A stretch of 39,489 bases of DNA, taken from Thermoanaerobaculia bacterium. GTDB lineage: Bacteria; Acidobacteriota; Thermoanaerobaculia; Gp7-AA8. Within the stretch, counting starts at the first letter, position 1. Each line of letters opens with the position of its first letter. Location: NCBI GenBank assembly GCA_017883235.1, contig JADGNY010000060.1, positions 1 to 39,489 on the forward strand, written 5' to 3'. The notes under the pieces were generated by a model. It did no database searches and was not told the origin of the DNA. It worked only from the letters and a program-made list of their open reading frames with translations. The translations under genes and the position numbers were made by a program. Shown one piece after another: positions 15,253 through 22,340 of this stretch.

Positions 15253-16009
15253 TCTTTTTCTCCTCAATGAAGCGTTCGTACGAGGCCCGGATGATCGGAA
15301 TGGCCTCTTCGTACGAGCTGACCACCGAAACCGCGTTCATGTCCTGCGGGCTGGCCAGCCCTCGCGTGATCATGACCTCGTTGATCCAGTCGATCAGACC
15401 GGTCCACATTGTACCGACCAGGATGAGCGGATGCTCGGTGACGTGCTTGACCTGAATGAGCTGCCACACCATGAACAGCTCCAGCGCCGTTCCAATGCCG
15501 CCCGGCAGCACGATGAACGCCGAGGAGAGACGGATGAAGTGATGGAGCCTCGAGAAGAAGGTCCGGTGCCGGAAGACCTTGTTCACGAACGGATTGGCAT
15601 CCGTCTCCGCCGGCAGGTGGATGGGCAACCCGAAGGAGCGCGAATGGCTCTCGGTCTGCCCTTCCATGGCCCCGGAGTTGGCCGCCTCCATCAATCCGGG
15701 ACCGCCGCCGGTGACGATGTCCGCTCCGAGCCTGGACAGCTCGAAGCAGAGTTTCTTGGCCTGATCGTAGATGGGATCGCCGCGCTGGATGCGCGAGCTG
15801 CCGAAGACCGAGACGCGGTAATGCTCGACCCTCTCGGGCTGAATCTGATCGAGATCGTTGATCGTCTCCCAAAGCTGGTAGATGGCCTTATCGAGGATGT
15901 GCGACGGATCGACACTCGACCGCTTCTTCGCCTGCCCCTTCCGCAGCGCTTCGAGCTGGGGGGTGGTGGTCTGCTGGTTGGTGGTCTTGGTTCGTGGTTT
16001 GGTGGCCAT
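15242..16009 (-). CDS. TIGR00730 / LOG family Rossmann-fold protein
   Basis: LOG-family proteins hydrolyse nucleoside 5'-monophosphates (cytokinin ribotides or ordinary NMPs) to base and ribose 5-phosphate. The 255-aa product carries both family motifs, GGGPGLMEAANSGA (101-114) and PGGIGTALE (169-177). Its N-terminal extension of about 60 residues makes it the longer bacterial subtype related to PpnN-like enzymes; the substrate cannot be told from sequence alone. The ATG at 16009 is chosen because residues before it are low-complexity and antisense to nothing useful, and because a TAGCAT hexamer lies 11 nt upstream. It is first in the operon with mrp. Confidence 0.88.
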   Translation of the reverse strand: MATKPRTKTTNQQTTTPQLEALRKGQAKKRSSVDPSHILDKAIYQLWETINDLDQIQPERVEHYRVSVFGSSRIQRGDPIYDQAKKLCFELSRLGADIVTGGGPGLMEAANSGAMEGQTESHSRSFGLPIHLPAETDANPFVNKVFRHRTFFSRLHHFIRLSSAFIVLPGGIGTALELFMVWQLIQVKHVTEHPLILVGTMWTGLIDWINEVMITRGLASPQDMNAVSVVSSYEEAIPIIRASYERFIEEKKNAQ

Positions 16010-16020
16010 GGTGGTGGATG

Positions 16021-16026
16021 ATGCTA
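16021..16026 (-). promoter_or_regulatory. Candidate -10 (TAGCAT) 11 nt before the LOG gene
   Basis: TAGCAT on the minus strand lies 11 nt upstream of the ATG at 16009, and no Shine-Dalgarno is present in between. Confidence 0.3.
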
Positions 16027-16186
16027 TGCGAATCAGAGGCCTCAACGGAGTAGAGCACACCCGCTGATCGGACGATATGCTCCCTGGAAGGACGAGCAGC
16101 CTCTTCGAAGGACGAAACGCCTCTTCGGGAAAGGCCAATCGCTCCTGCGAAGAAGATACGAGGAGAGGCGCCTCAGGTGGATAGGG

Positions 16187-16320
16187 GCAGGCCTTCGATT
16201 TTCGGCGCCAGCTAAACCTCTGACCCGGTATGACTTGTTGGCATCGAGATTCACTCCGCGACAGGGCAATTAGTTATTTCGCTATCGACTCCGCAGAGAA
16301 CCGAAGGTGCGACCCGCTGC
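16187..16320 (+). repeat. Diverged direct repeat, left copy
   Basis: This begins with GCAGGCCTTCGATTTTC and continues with segments that also occur in order at 16778-16910: CTGACC, TGACTT, TTCGA-like words, CCGCGA, GTTATTT and CGAC. The first 17 bases match the half-arm of the GCCAGGCCTTCG palindrome family at 24.5 and 32.2 kb. Confidence 0.55.
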
Positions 16321-16479
16321 CTTGCTCGCTTGAAATCATCGACCTACGTAAACTCGGCGTCTGAGCTTGATCAATTCGCGGGTTGCGGGAAATCACGGGA
16401 TGTTGAGGCCGTTGCGCTGGCACACGAACGAGTGGCCATGCGCGTCGAGCTTGTTCCACGCGTCGACCGCGCCGTTGCG

Positions 16480-16751
16480 GTTACTCCGCCCGTGTGTCGC
16501 GTTACTCCGCCCGCGTGTCGTGCTACTCCGCCCGCGTGTCGTGCTACTCCGCCTGCGTGTCGCGTTACACCGCCTGTGTGTCGCGTTACTCCGCCTGCTT
16601 TTCGCCTTACACCGCCTGCGTGTCGTGTTCCACCGCCTGCGTGTGTGTTCCACCGCCTGTGTGTCGTGTTACACCCCCGGTGTGTCGCGTTACTCCGCCG
16701 GTGTGTCGTGTTACTCCGCTGGCGTGCTGGCGAACACCGCCGGTGTGGACA
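16480..16751. repeat. 21-bp tandem array, type B (13 units)
   Basis: Thirteen units with consensus GTTACTCCGCCTGTGTGTCGC run from 16480 to 16751. Twelve are 21 bp; the one at 16627-16646 is 20 bp. The single-base indel shifts any reading frame, so the array is unlikely to be coding, although several frames are open. Its sequence is unrelated to the type A array at 1-270 but the period is the same. A degenerate unit may precede it at 16453-16473. Confidence 0.9.
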
Positions 16752-16777
16752 AAACCGCGGGTCATCTTGATGGGGTC

Positions 16778-16910
16778 AAGCCTTCGATTTTCATGATCGT
16801 GTAAGTCGCTGACCAAACGTGACTTATGGGTTTCGACCTTGAGGCCGCGAACAAGCGGATGGTTATTTTACCTTCCGACATGGACGGATTGCGAAAACGA
16901 AGGTCCGGCC
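16778..16910 (+). repeat. Diverged direct repeat, right copy
   Basis: This second copy of the 16187-16320 sequence begins with AAGCCTTCGATTTTC. Together the two copies flank the 21-bp array in direct orientation, about 590 bp apart. The remaining parts of the gap 16027-17010 show no gene. Confidence 0.55.
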
Positions 16911-17010
16911 CCCTCCGGGCACACCCTCCGGGCACACCGTTTCCGGCGTTTGACGGAGACTGTCCCTGCTACCCTGTCCCCAACGTTCACCCGTCACCAA
17001 GGAGAGCCCG

Positions 17011-17940
17011 ATGTCCCGACGTGTCCCCCTCGTCATGGTCTCAATTCTTTTCCTCGCGTTCCCACTTCTCGCACAATCAACAGCCGAGACGCGCGCGGAA
17101 CGGCAGCAGCTCGTGCGCGAGTTGCTCAAAGTCATCGACAGCAAGCGGCTGACGCAGTCGATGCTCGATGTGATGTTCAACCGCATGCTCGGAGCTACCG
17201 AGGCCATGCAGACGGCTGATACATCTCTGCCAAAAGAACAAGTAGAGAAGATTCAGGAGCAGCGAAAGAAAACGGAAGAGAAGATGCGGGTCTTCCGGGA
17301 GCGGTTGTTCGCGCGCGTCGATTTCGCCACCTACGACGATCAGGTCTACGTTCCGCTCTTCGAGAAGACGTATTCCGCGACCGAGCTTCGCGAGCTCATC
17401 GCCTTCTTCAAGACCAAGGCTGGCCAGAAGACTGCCACTCTCCTGCCCGACCTCTCCCTCGGCGCGTTTCTCAAAGGAACCGAGCTCCTCACAAAAGATG
17501 CCAACGCCGTCGCCGAGGAGTTGCGCGCCGAGGAGGAAGCAAAAAAACCGCTCGAAGAGCGAACGATGAGGGATTTGCGCACCGTGGCCACGGCAATCGA
17601 GGCGTACGCCACCGACGAGAACCACTACCCGAAAGTGTCATCCTACGGCGATCTCAAGGCCATCCTCTCGCCAACGTACATTCGGGATTTGCCCGAGAAG
17701 GACGGATGGGGTACCCCCTATCGCTACTCCGTTTCGATCGACGGCCAGCATTACCGCCTGGTCAGCGCCGGCGCAGATCACCAGTTCGAAGGAGGCAGCG
17801 ACACCATTGCCACCTTCGATGAAAAGACGCGGCCACCTGTCATCCGCAGCGCGAGCCTGGACAGCGACATCATCTACCAGGACGGCGGGTTCGTACAGGC
17901 GCCGGCGGCAGCAGCGGAGAGGATGGATTCGGAGAACTAA
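17011..17940 (+). CDS. Exported DUF2059-like protein fused to a GspG-like domain
   Basis: AAGGAG lies 8 nt before the ATG. A signal peptide (MSRRVPLVMVSILFLAFPLL, cleavage after LLAQ) is followed by a helical region (about 30-165) resembling DUF2059: paired helices, YVPLFEKTYSATELRELIAFFKTKAGQK, then a short loop. Residues about 185-275 look like the C-terminal part of type II secretion pseudopilin GspG: TMRDLRTVATAIEAYATDENHYP, then DGWGTPYRYSV and YRLVSAGADHQF. The hydrophobic pilin N-terminus is absent, so it is a periplasmic domain rather than a pilin. The combined role is unknown. The C-terminus converges on the alkD operon across a long hairpin. Confidence 0.78.
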   Translation: MSRRVPLVMVSILFLAFPLLAQSTAETRAERQQLVRELLKVIDSKRLTQSMLDVMFNRMLGATEAMQTADTSLPKEQVEKIQEQRKKTEEKMRVFRERLFARVDFATYDDQVYVPLFEKTYSATELRELIAFFKTKAGQKTATLLPDLSLGAFLKGTELLTKDANAVAEELRAEEEAKKPLEERTMRDLRTVATAIEAYATDENHYPKVSSYGDLKAILSPTYIRDLPEKDGWGTPYRYSVSIDGQHYRLVSAGADHQFEGGSDTIATFDEKTRPPVIRSASLDSDIIYQDGGFVQAPAAAAERMDSEN

Positions 17941-17945
17941 AAACT

Positions 17946-18007
17946 TAACCACAGAGGCACAGAGGACACAGAGAAAGACCTCTGTGTTCTCTGTGCCTCT
18001 GTGGTTA
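17946..18007. terminator. Long hairpin between convergent genes
   Basis: Arms at 17946-17973 and 17980-18007 pair over 28 bp with one mismatch around a 6-nt loop. The arm is built on CCACAGAGGCACAGAG, a repeat type seen between genes in many bacteria. It starts 5 bp after the stop of the 17011 gene and its right end overlaps the TAA of the leftward alkD-like gene, so it can act as a two-way terminator. Confidence 0.85.
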
Positions 18008-18715
18008 GAAGCTTTTCGGTTTCCCCATATACCGCCCCCGCAACTCCTCCGGAAACCTCTCGATCGCGTAGCGCAGCATCGTCCGCGGCATGCGCCGCGC
18101 GTGCTTTCGGAGGAAACGCTCGAGCACCGGCCGATCGCGTTTGCCTACTTCGCGCAACATCCAGCCGGTGGCTTTGTGGATCAGGTCGTGACGATCGTCG
18201 AGGAGGATCTCGGCGATGCGGAGGGTGTCGTCGAACTGATCGTGGCGGATGAACAACAACGTGCTGATGATGGCGATGCGGCGCTCCCAGAGCGAAGACG
18301 ATTTCGCGAGCGTGAACAGCGGTGCGCGGTCCCGGTCGTGGAGATATGCGCCGACGATCGCGGGGGCGGAGATGTCGACAAGGTCCCAGTTGTTTATGCG
18401 GTTGGTGCTGGCGAGATAGCGGCGATAGATCTCCTGCCGCGCAGGCTCATCGCCACGCTCGCACTTCCTCACGAGGATCATCAGCGCGAGAATTCTTGCC
18501 TCGTGCCATTTCGACTGGAGCAGCGCAAAGGCCTCGTCGACAGAGATCGGCGTGAATTCTCGCGACAGCTTCCGTAGCGCCGGCACCATGATGCCTAGGA
18601 ACGCGTCGCCCTCACCGTACTGGCCGGGGCCACATTTGAAGAATCGAAGATGGTGATCGGCGATGAGGGGATCGCGCAGCGCGCGAAGGCGGCGCTCGAT
18701 CCCCTTCCCGGTCAC
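18005..18715 (-). CDS. DNA alkylation repair protein, AlkD family
   Basis: AlkD-family DNA glycosylases excise positively charged N3- and N7-alkylpurines using HEAT-like helical repeats, without base flipping. The 236-aa length and helical repeats fit. Typical segments are GxF-like entry (GEGDAFLGIMVPALRKLSREF), ARILALMILVRKCERG, INNWDLVDISAPAIVGAYL (the catalytic WDLVD region with W and D), WERRIAIISTLLFIRH and HKATGWMLREVGKRD. The start is GTG at 18715, which shares its G with the TAG stop of the upstream SPOR gene, so translation is coupled. The stop lies inside the terminator hairpin. Confidence 0.93.
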   Translation of the reverse strand: MTGKGIERRLRALRDPLIADHHLRFFKCGPGQYGEGDAFLGIMVPALRKLSREFTPISVDEAFALLQSKWHEARILALMILVRKCERGDEPARQEIYRRYLASTNRINNWDLVDISAPAIVGAYLHDRDRAPLFTLAKSSSLWERRIAIISTLLFIRHDQFDDTLRIAEILLDDRHDLIHKATGWMLREVGKRDRPVLERFLRKHARRMPRTMLRYAIERFPEELRGRYMGKPKSF

Positions 18716-19386
18716 TACTTGACGATCCAGACGTCCTTCGAAAGCTCTTTGAGCTTCGCCTCGCTGGCGCGCGCTTCGGCTTCCGAGGAGAACTTCACGC
18801 GCACTTTGAACGTCGCCCCCGACCGTTCGACGAAGGTGGACATGAAGCCGTGATCGATCGCCTTCGCCGCCAGCGCGTCGGCGGTCTTCTGATCGCTCGT
18901 GACCAGGAGCTGCGCGTAGGCAGGCCCGGCGGGCGAGGCAGGTTTTGGCGCGGGAACGACCGCCGGCTGGGATGGCGGTTTCGCTACCGGCTTCGGCACC
19001 ACCTCGGCCGCGGCCGTCGTCGTGACCGCGGCGGAGTTCGTCAACGGCGTCACAGTTCCTTCGGTGATCGTGGCAGGGGGCGGCGCGGTCTCCGTCAGCA
19101 CCGAACTGGTCGTCGCGGGCGGAGCTTTGAAATCATCGTTGCCGACGCCGAGGTCGACGAGTTTGCTGTCATTCTTCCTGGCGATGACGCTTCCCTCGTT
19201 GATGACCGCGGGCTCTTTGCGGACGACGAGACGCTCGTCGGCTTGACCCTTGCCGATCATCAGTCCGAAGGCGAACGACGCCGCGAGCGAGAGCAGCAGC
19301 AGGACGAAGGCGATGAACGCCTGTCCGGCGGTTAGCGAGACTTCGTAGTGGGATTGATCCTCGGTCAGGACTTCTTCAGACACCAT
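18715..19386 (-). CDS. SPOR domain membrane protein
   Basis: The 223-aa protein has a short cytosolic N-terminus, one transmembrane helix (about residues 20-45) and a Pro/Ala/Thr-rich periplasmic linker (about 70-145). A C-terminal SPOR domain (about 150-223; YAQLLVTSDQKTADALAAKA ... FKVRVKFSSEAEARASEAKL) follows. SPOR domains bind denuded septal peptidoglycan, so a role at division sites or in envelope maintenance is likely. A good purine-rich ribosome site (GGGAGG) precedes the ATG. It is the middle gene of a three-gene run and overlaps the AlkD gene by one base. Confidence 0.9.
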   Translation of the reverse strand: MVSEEVLTEDQSHYEVSLTAGQAFIAFVLLLLSLAASFAFGLMIGKGQADERLVVRKEPAVINEGSVIARKNDSKLVDLGVGNDDFKAPPATTSSVLTETAPPPATITEGTVTPLTNSAAVTTTAAAEVVPKPVAKPPSQPAVVPAPKPASPAGPAYAQLLVTSDQKTADALAAKAIDHGFMSTFVERSGATFKVRVKFSSEAEARASEAKLKELSKDVWIVK

Positions 19387-19400
19387 TGCACACCCTCCCG

Positions 19401-20087
19401 TTACCTGGTCTGAGTCGGCGGCGCAGGGGGCGCCGCAGCGTTCCAGTTTGTGTGATAAACGACACCGTTGTCAAAGTAGATGGCCGAGGCGCCGCCGTCT
19501 TCCTTCGGGTAAATCCATACCGAATAGACGCGATTGTTCTGCACGACCTGCTTGATCCAGTCCTCGCGCGGGAGGCCGACCAGACCGCGGACGGCATCCT
19601 CTTTCATACCGTTCTTCACCGCTGCGAAGGCGGTCATGGAGACGAATCGCCGTTGCTGCGCAAGCTCGAGGCGTTTCTTCGCATCAACGTTGGACGGATC
19701 GAGCTCGACGGCGGCGCGATAGAGCTCGAGCGCTTTGTCGTAGCGCGAGAGGTACTGCATGTACTCGTCGCCCATGATGATCTTCTCGCGCGCCAGAACC
19801 TGCCCGGCTCGCGGATCATGGGTGCGGTCGAAGTACTCCTTGACCTTGTCGAGGAAGGGGACGTACGCCGGCTCCAGCTTTTTCTGATTGTCGAGCACCG
19901 TCTCCAGCATCTGCTTCCGCGACGCATTCGCCGCCGGCAGCGGCTGGGCCTTCCGCAAGGTCTCGATCCACGCGTAGTCGGCGCTGATGAGCCCCCACTC
20001 CCGGTCATTCGGCTGCGTCGGCGGTCCGGAGGCAAGAGCGGTGGCGGCGAACAGGGTTGTGAGGATGATGAGGGACAAGCGGGGCAT
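19401..20087 (-). CDS. Exported TPR-containing protein
   Basis: The 228-aa product has a signal peptide (MPRLSLIILTTLFAATALAS) and at least one TPR-like unit around YLSRYDKALELYRAAVELDPSNVDAKKRLELA (about 113-144). The C-terminal 80 residues (KNGMKEDAVRGLVGLPREDW ... YFDNGVVYHTNW) resemble the SmpA/BamE-like pattern in which a 'more than one turn in folding a small outer-membrane module' is seen; that match is weak. It ends 14 bp before the SPOR gene and is first in the operon. Periplasmic scaffold is the likeliest role. Confidence 0.75.
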   Translation of the reverse strand: MPRLSLIILTTLFAATALASGPPTQPNDREWGLISADYAWIETLRKAQPLPAANASRKQMLETVLDNQKKLEPAYVPFLDKVKEYFDRTHDPRAGQVLAREKIIMGDEYMQYLSRYDKALELYRAAVELDPSNVDAKKRLELAQQRRFVSMTAFAAVKNGMKEDAVRGLVGLPREDWIKQVVQNNRVYSVWIYPKEDGGASAIYFDNGVVYHTNWNAAAPPAPPTQTR

Positions 20088-20097
20088 GCGGGTGGTT

Positions 20098-20103
20098 ATT
20101 TTA
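20098..20103 (-). promoter_or_regulatory. Candidate -10 (TAAAAT) 10 nt before the TPR gene
   Basis: TAAAAT on the minus strand ends 10 nt before the ATG at 20087. No Shine-Dalgarno lies between them. Confidence 0.45.
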
Positions 20104-20111
20104 CATGAGTG

Positions 20112-20284
20112 ACGGCGCTGCGCGCGTTGTCTGCGCTTCGCGCGTTGTCGGTTGTCTGCGGCCTGCGGGCCGCGTGGTCAGGAACCGTACGATCGCGCGG
20201 GAGGTGAATGACAGCACGGGGCGGCGCGCGTTGTCTGCGCTCCGCGCGTTGTCGGTTGTCTGCGGCCTGCGGGCCGCGTGGTCA
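20112..20284 (-). repeat. AGACAAC mini-hairpin element, tandem copies b and c
   Basis: Two copies about 104 bp apart, both oriented on the minus strand, fill most of the gap 20104-20363. Each reads GCGGCC-CGCA-GGCCGC, AGACAACCGACAAC, a short hairpin, AGACAAC, then another GC-rich end. The middle hairpin is GCGC-GAA-GCGC in copy b and GCGC-GGA-GCGC in copy c. Both begin with the flank GACCAC. Confidence 0.85.
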
Positions 20285-20362
20285 TTGGCCTGACGACGCG
20301 GGGGAATGTACGCGTCCTCCACCGATGACCAGCGGCTTCGCGGGGTACGTTACGTGCGCCGT

Positions 20363-20405
20363 TCTATGCGTTGTCGGTGCCCGCGGCCTGCGGCCTCGTT
20401 GCCGG
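20363..20405 (-). repeat. AGACAAC element, partial copy d inside a coding end
   Basis: A degenerate copy (GGCC-GCA-GGCC hairpin, then ACCGACAACGC) overlaps the last codons and stop of the four-helix-bundle gene, supplying its C-terminal PQAAGTDNA. Confidence 0.6.
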
Positions 20406-20774
20406 ACCGCCACGCTCTTGAGCTCGTACAAACTCGATCAGGCCCTGTAGCGGCTCGGCGACGCGGCGAATGGAACCACGAAGCCGCTTCGCGGACGCAT
20501 CGTCGATGTATTCGAGTAGATGCGCGGCGATGATCTGCGATTGAACTTCGTATAACGACCCGCGTGCATTGCTGAGAAACTGGCGCCATTCTCCCGGAGA
20601 CAGTCGTCCCTGTCCTTCAGCGATGTTGCTCACAACCGACACAGCCGCACGGCGAAGCTGCTGCGTCAGACCGAATCGTTCGTCGGATGGGAACGTCTTT
20701 GTCAGTCTGTAGATGGCGACCATCAGGTCGAGAGCACGCTTGAATGTGTGGAGATCTTCAAATGATTTCGTCAT
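20364..20774 (-). CDS. Four-helix-bundle protein, S23 (rRNA intervening-sequence) family
   Basis: This family is named for proteins encoded inside 23S rRNA intervening sequences, but many members are free-standing and their function is unknown. The 136-aa product matches from residue 1: FEDLHTFKRALDLMVAIYRLTKTFP, FGLTQQLRRAAVSVVSNIAEGQGR, FLSNARGSLYEVQSQIIAA and a final helix. The C-terminal tail (GGPATRPQAAGTDNA) is not part of the family and is encoded by an invading repeat element. Elements lie on both sides of the gene. Confidence 0.9.
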   Translation of the reverse strand: MTKSFEDLHTFKRALDLMVAIYRLTKTFPSDERFGLTQQLRRAAVSVVSNIAEGQGRLSPGEWRQFLSNARGSLYEVQSQIIAAHLLEYIDDASAKRLRGSIRRVAEPLQGLIEFVRAQERGGPATRPQAAGTDNA

Positions 20775-20783
20775 TGCGTAGCG

Positions 20784-20789
20784 ATGTTA
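20784..20789 (-). promoter_or_regulatory. Candidate -10 (TAACAT) 9 nt before the S23-family gene
   Basis: TAACAT on the minus strand ends 9 nt before the ATG at 20774, with no Shine-Dalgarno between. Confidence 0.35.
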
Positions 20790-20919
20790 CGGAGAGCTAG
20801 ATAAGGCGACCGGCCGGTCACTCGGGTGGGGCATTCATTCTACACACGAACCCGCCAACCAACAATGTGCGAAGCGCAGACCACGCCGTTCACAACCCCG
20901 CTGCCATAAAGTCTCCACC

Positions 20920-20982
20920 ACGCGCCCGCAGGCGCAGACAACCGACAACGCGGCGAAGCCGCAGACAACGCGCGAAGCGCAG
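20920..20982 (+). repeat. AGACAAC mini-hairpin element, copy e
   Basis: Order on the plus strand: GCGCC-CGCA-GGCGC, AGACAACCGACAAC, GCGGC-GAA-GCCGC, AGACAAC, GCGC-GAA-GCGC, AG. It stops exactly at the TAG of the leftward DUF4388 gene. Every stem is perfect. Confidence 0.88.
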
Positions 20983-22080
20983 CTACCGCGTCAACCTCAG
21001 CACCTCCGCCTCCATCTCCGGCCCGAACTCCGACTTGATCTCGTAGATCCAACTGTGGAGGACCTCGTTGAGGATTTTCTGGATGACGGCGGGGTGATCG
21101 CGGGAGCCGGAGGCGATGACGTTGTTCAGGAGCTGGTCGAAATCGAGGCGGGCGTCGTTCACCAGGTTCATACCGGAGAGGTAGGGCATCGTCTCGGCGG
21201 AGAGGTGCACCACGACGCGGTCCATGAAGTCGTAGATGTGATCGCCGATGCGCTGGAAGACGACGCCGAAGATCGCCTCGTACATGCGGTTGTAGCGCTC
21301 GACCACCCCTTCCAGCTCGTACTCCGCCTCGGCGGCGGCACGTTGCTCGCTGACGGTGTCGCCCTCCGCCTCGGCGATCAGGTTCACGCTGAGGAGCGCC
21401 CACACCGTCCGGCAGGTCGTGAAGTTCGAGAGGTAGCTGCGCGAACAGATGTCCTCGATCGTGCCGGGCTCGGTGAGGAGACTGAGCACGTGGCTCTCCT
21501 CGTCGGTCAGCTCCAGCGCGTAGGTGCGGGTATCGGCGCCGCTCACCTGCTGCAGAAGGCGGTCGAGCCGCCCCAGCCCGCGCGTGATCAACGACCAGAA
21601 CTCGATGCTCTGCACGCCGTCGAGGATGAGGCGTTCCGTGTTGAGCGGCAGGGCGATGATCTCGGGCGGAAACTCACTGGTGAACTCGACGGTGTAGCTG
21701 CCGGTGCGGTGATGCATGGCGTTGAGGACGATGGCGCTGGATTGCCGCTCGATGGCGCGCAGCAACTCGTCCGGCTGGAGGTAGCCCAGCTCGCAGAGCA
21801 GCGCGCCGATGCGCCGGGCCACGACCAGGCGATCCATGGCGTGGTTGTACTGGTGAAGCGTCAGCTCGCCACCGCGCAGGAGCACCTCGCCCAGTCCCAT
21901 GTCCGGATCAGAGCTCGACGCGAAGATGATCTTCCCCTCGTTGAAATAGATGACGTCGTTGCGGCCGATCGCTTCGAGCGAGACGATTCCGGTCTCACTG
22001 CTGCGAAGGAGCGATCGGAAAAGATCGGGAACCGTCGTCTCCGCGAGCGTTCCCTGGATGCTCAGGCCATCGTCGGACAT
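20983..22080 (-). CDS. DUF4388 (PatA-like N-terminal) domain protein
   Basis: The 365-aa cytosolic protein begins with a DUF4388 domain (about 6-105: IQGTLAETTVPDLFRSLLRSSETGIVSLE ... IYFNEGKIIFASSSDPDMGLGEVLLRGGELT). A second related segment follows (about 105-230), and the C-terminus (about 245-365) is helical. DUF4388 proteins are frequent in Acidobacteriota and Myxococcota, often near signalling or gliding genes, and resemble the N-terminus of cyanobacterial PatA. The exact function is not known. A TAAAAT hexamer 6 nt before the ATG suggests leaderless expression. Confidence 0.88.
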   Translation of the reverse strand: MSDDGLSIQGTLAETTVPDLFRSLLRSSETGIVSLEAIGRNDVIYFNEGKIIFASSSDPDMGLGEVLLRGGELTLHQYNHAMDRLVVARRIGALLCELGYLQPDELLRAIERQSSAIVLNAMHHRTGSYTVEFTSEFPPEIIALPLNTERLILDGVQSIEFWSLITRGLGRLDRLLQQVSGADTRTYALELTDEESHVLSLLTEPGTIEDICSRSYLSNFTTCRTVWALLSVNLIAEAEGDTVSEQRAAAEAEYELEGVVERYNRMYEAIFGVVFQRIGDHIYDFMDRVVVHLSAETMPYLSGMNLVNDARLDFDQLLNNVIASGSRDHPAVIQKILNEVLHSWIYEIKSEFGPEMEAEVLRLTR

Positions 22081-22086
22081 CGGTTG

Positions 22087-22092
22087 ATTTTA
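22087..22092 (-). promoter_or_regulatory. Candidate -10 (TAAAAT) 6 nt before the DUF4388 gene
   Basis: TAAAAT on the minus strand ends 6 nt before the ATG at 22080. There is no Shine-Dalgarno. Confidence 0.45.
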
Positions 22093-22099
22093 TTCGAAC

Positions 22100-22299
22100 T
22101 GCGGCTTCGCCGCGTTGTCTGCTCGCTGCGCGGCGTTGTCTGCGCTATCGCGCGTTGTCGGTTGGTGGTTGGCGAGTTTGTGTGGGTAGGCCGTGCTTCC
22201 CACCGAGTAGCCGTCTGGTCGACCACGCGGCCCGCAGGCCGCAGACAACCGACAACGCGGCGAAAGCCGCAGACAACGCGCGGCGAAGCACGCGCAGCT
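22100..22299. repeat. AGACAAC elements f and g, facing each other
   Basis: The 260-bp gap between two divergent genes holds copy f (22100-22165, minus orientation) and copy g (22220-22299, plus orientation). Copy f has hairpins GCGC-GATA-GCGC, one with a bulged A, and GCGGC-GAA-GCCGC. Copy g has GCGGCC-CGCA-GGCCGC, GCGGC-GAAA-GCCGC and a terminal GCGCGGC-GAA-GC(A)CGCGC. Loops vary (GAA, GAAA, GATA) while stems stay paired. Confidence 0.85.
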
Positions 22300-22340
22300 T
22301 GATATGATCGTCCTCAGAATTTCACAGCAGGAGTGCCACC

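Noticed and set aside
14158-15270. 370-codon open frame antisense to mrp
   Set aside because: It mirrors the mrp gene codon by codon, a common effect in GC-rich DNA; mrp has intact motifs and a Shine-Dalgarno, the antisense frame has neither.
16480-16751. Array B as a CRISPR array or a repeat protein
   Set aside because: Units are contiguous without spacers, there are no cas genes, and a 20-bp unit breaks the reading frame.
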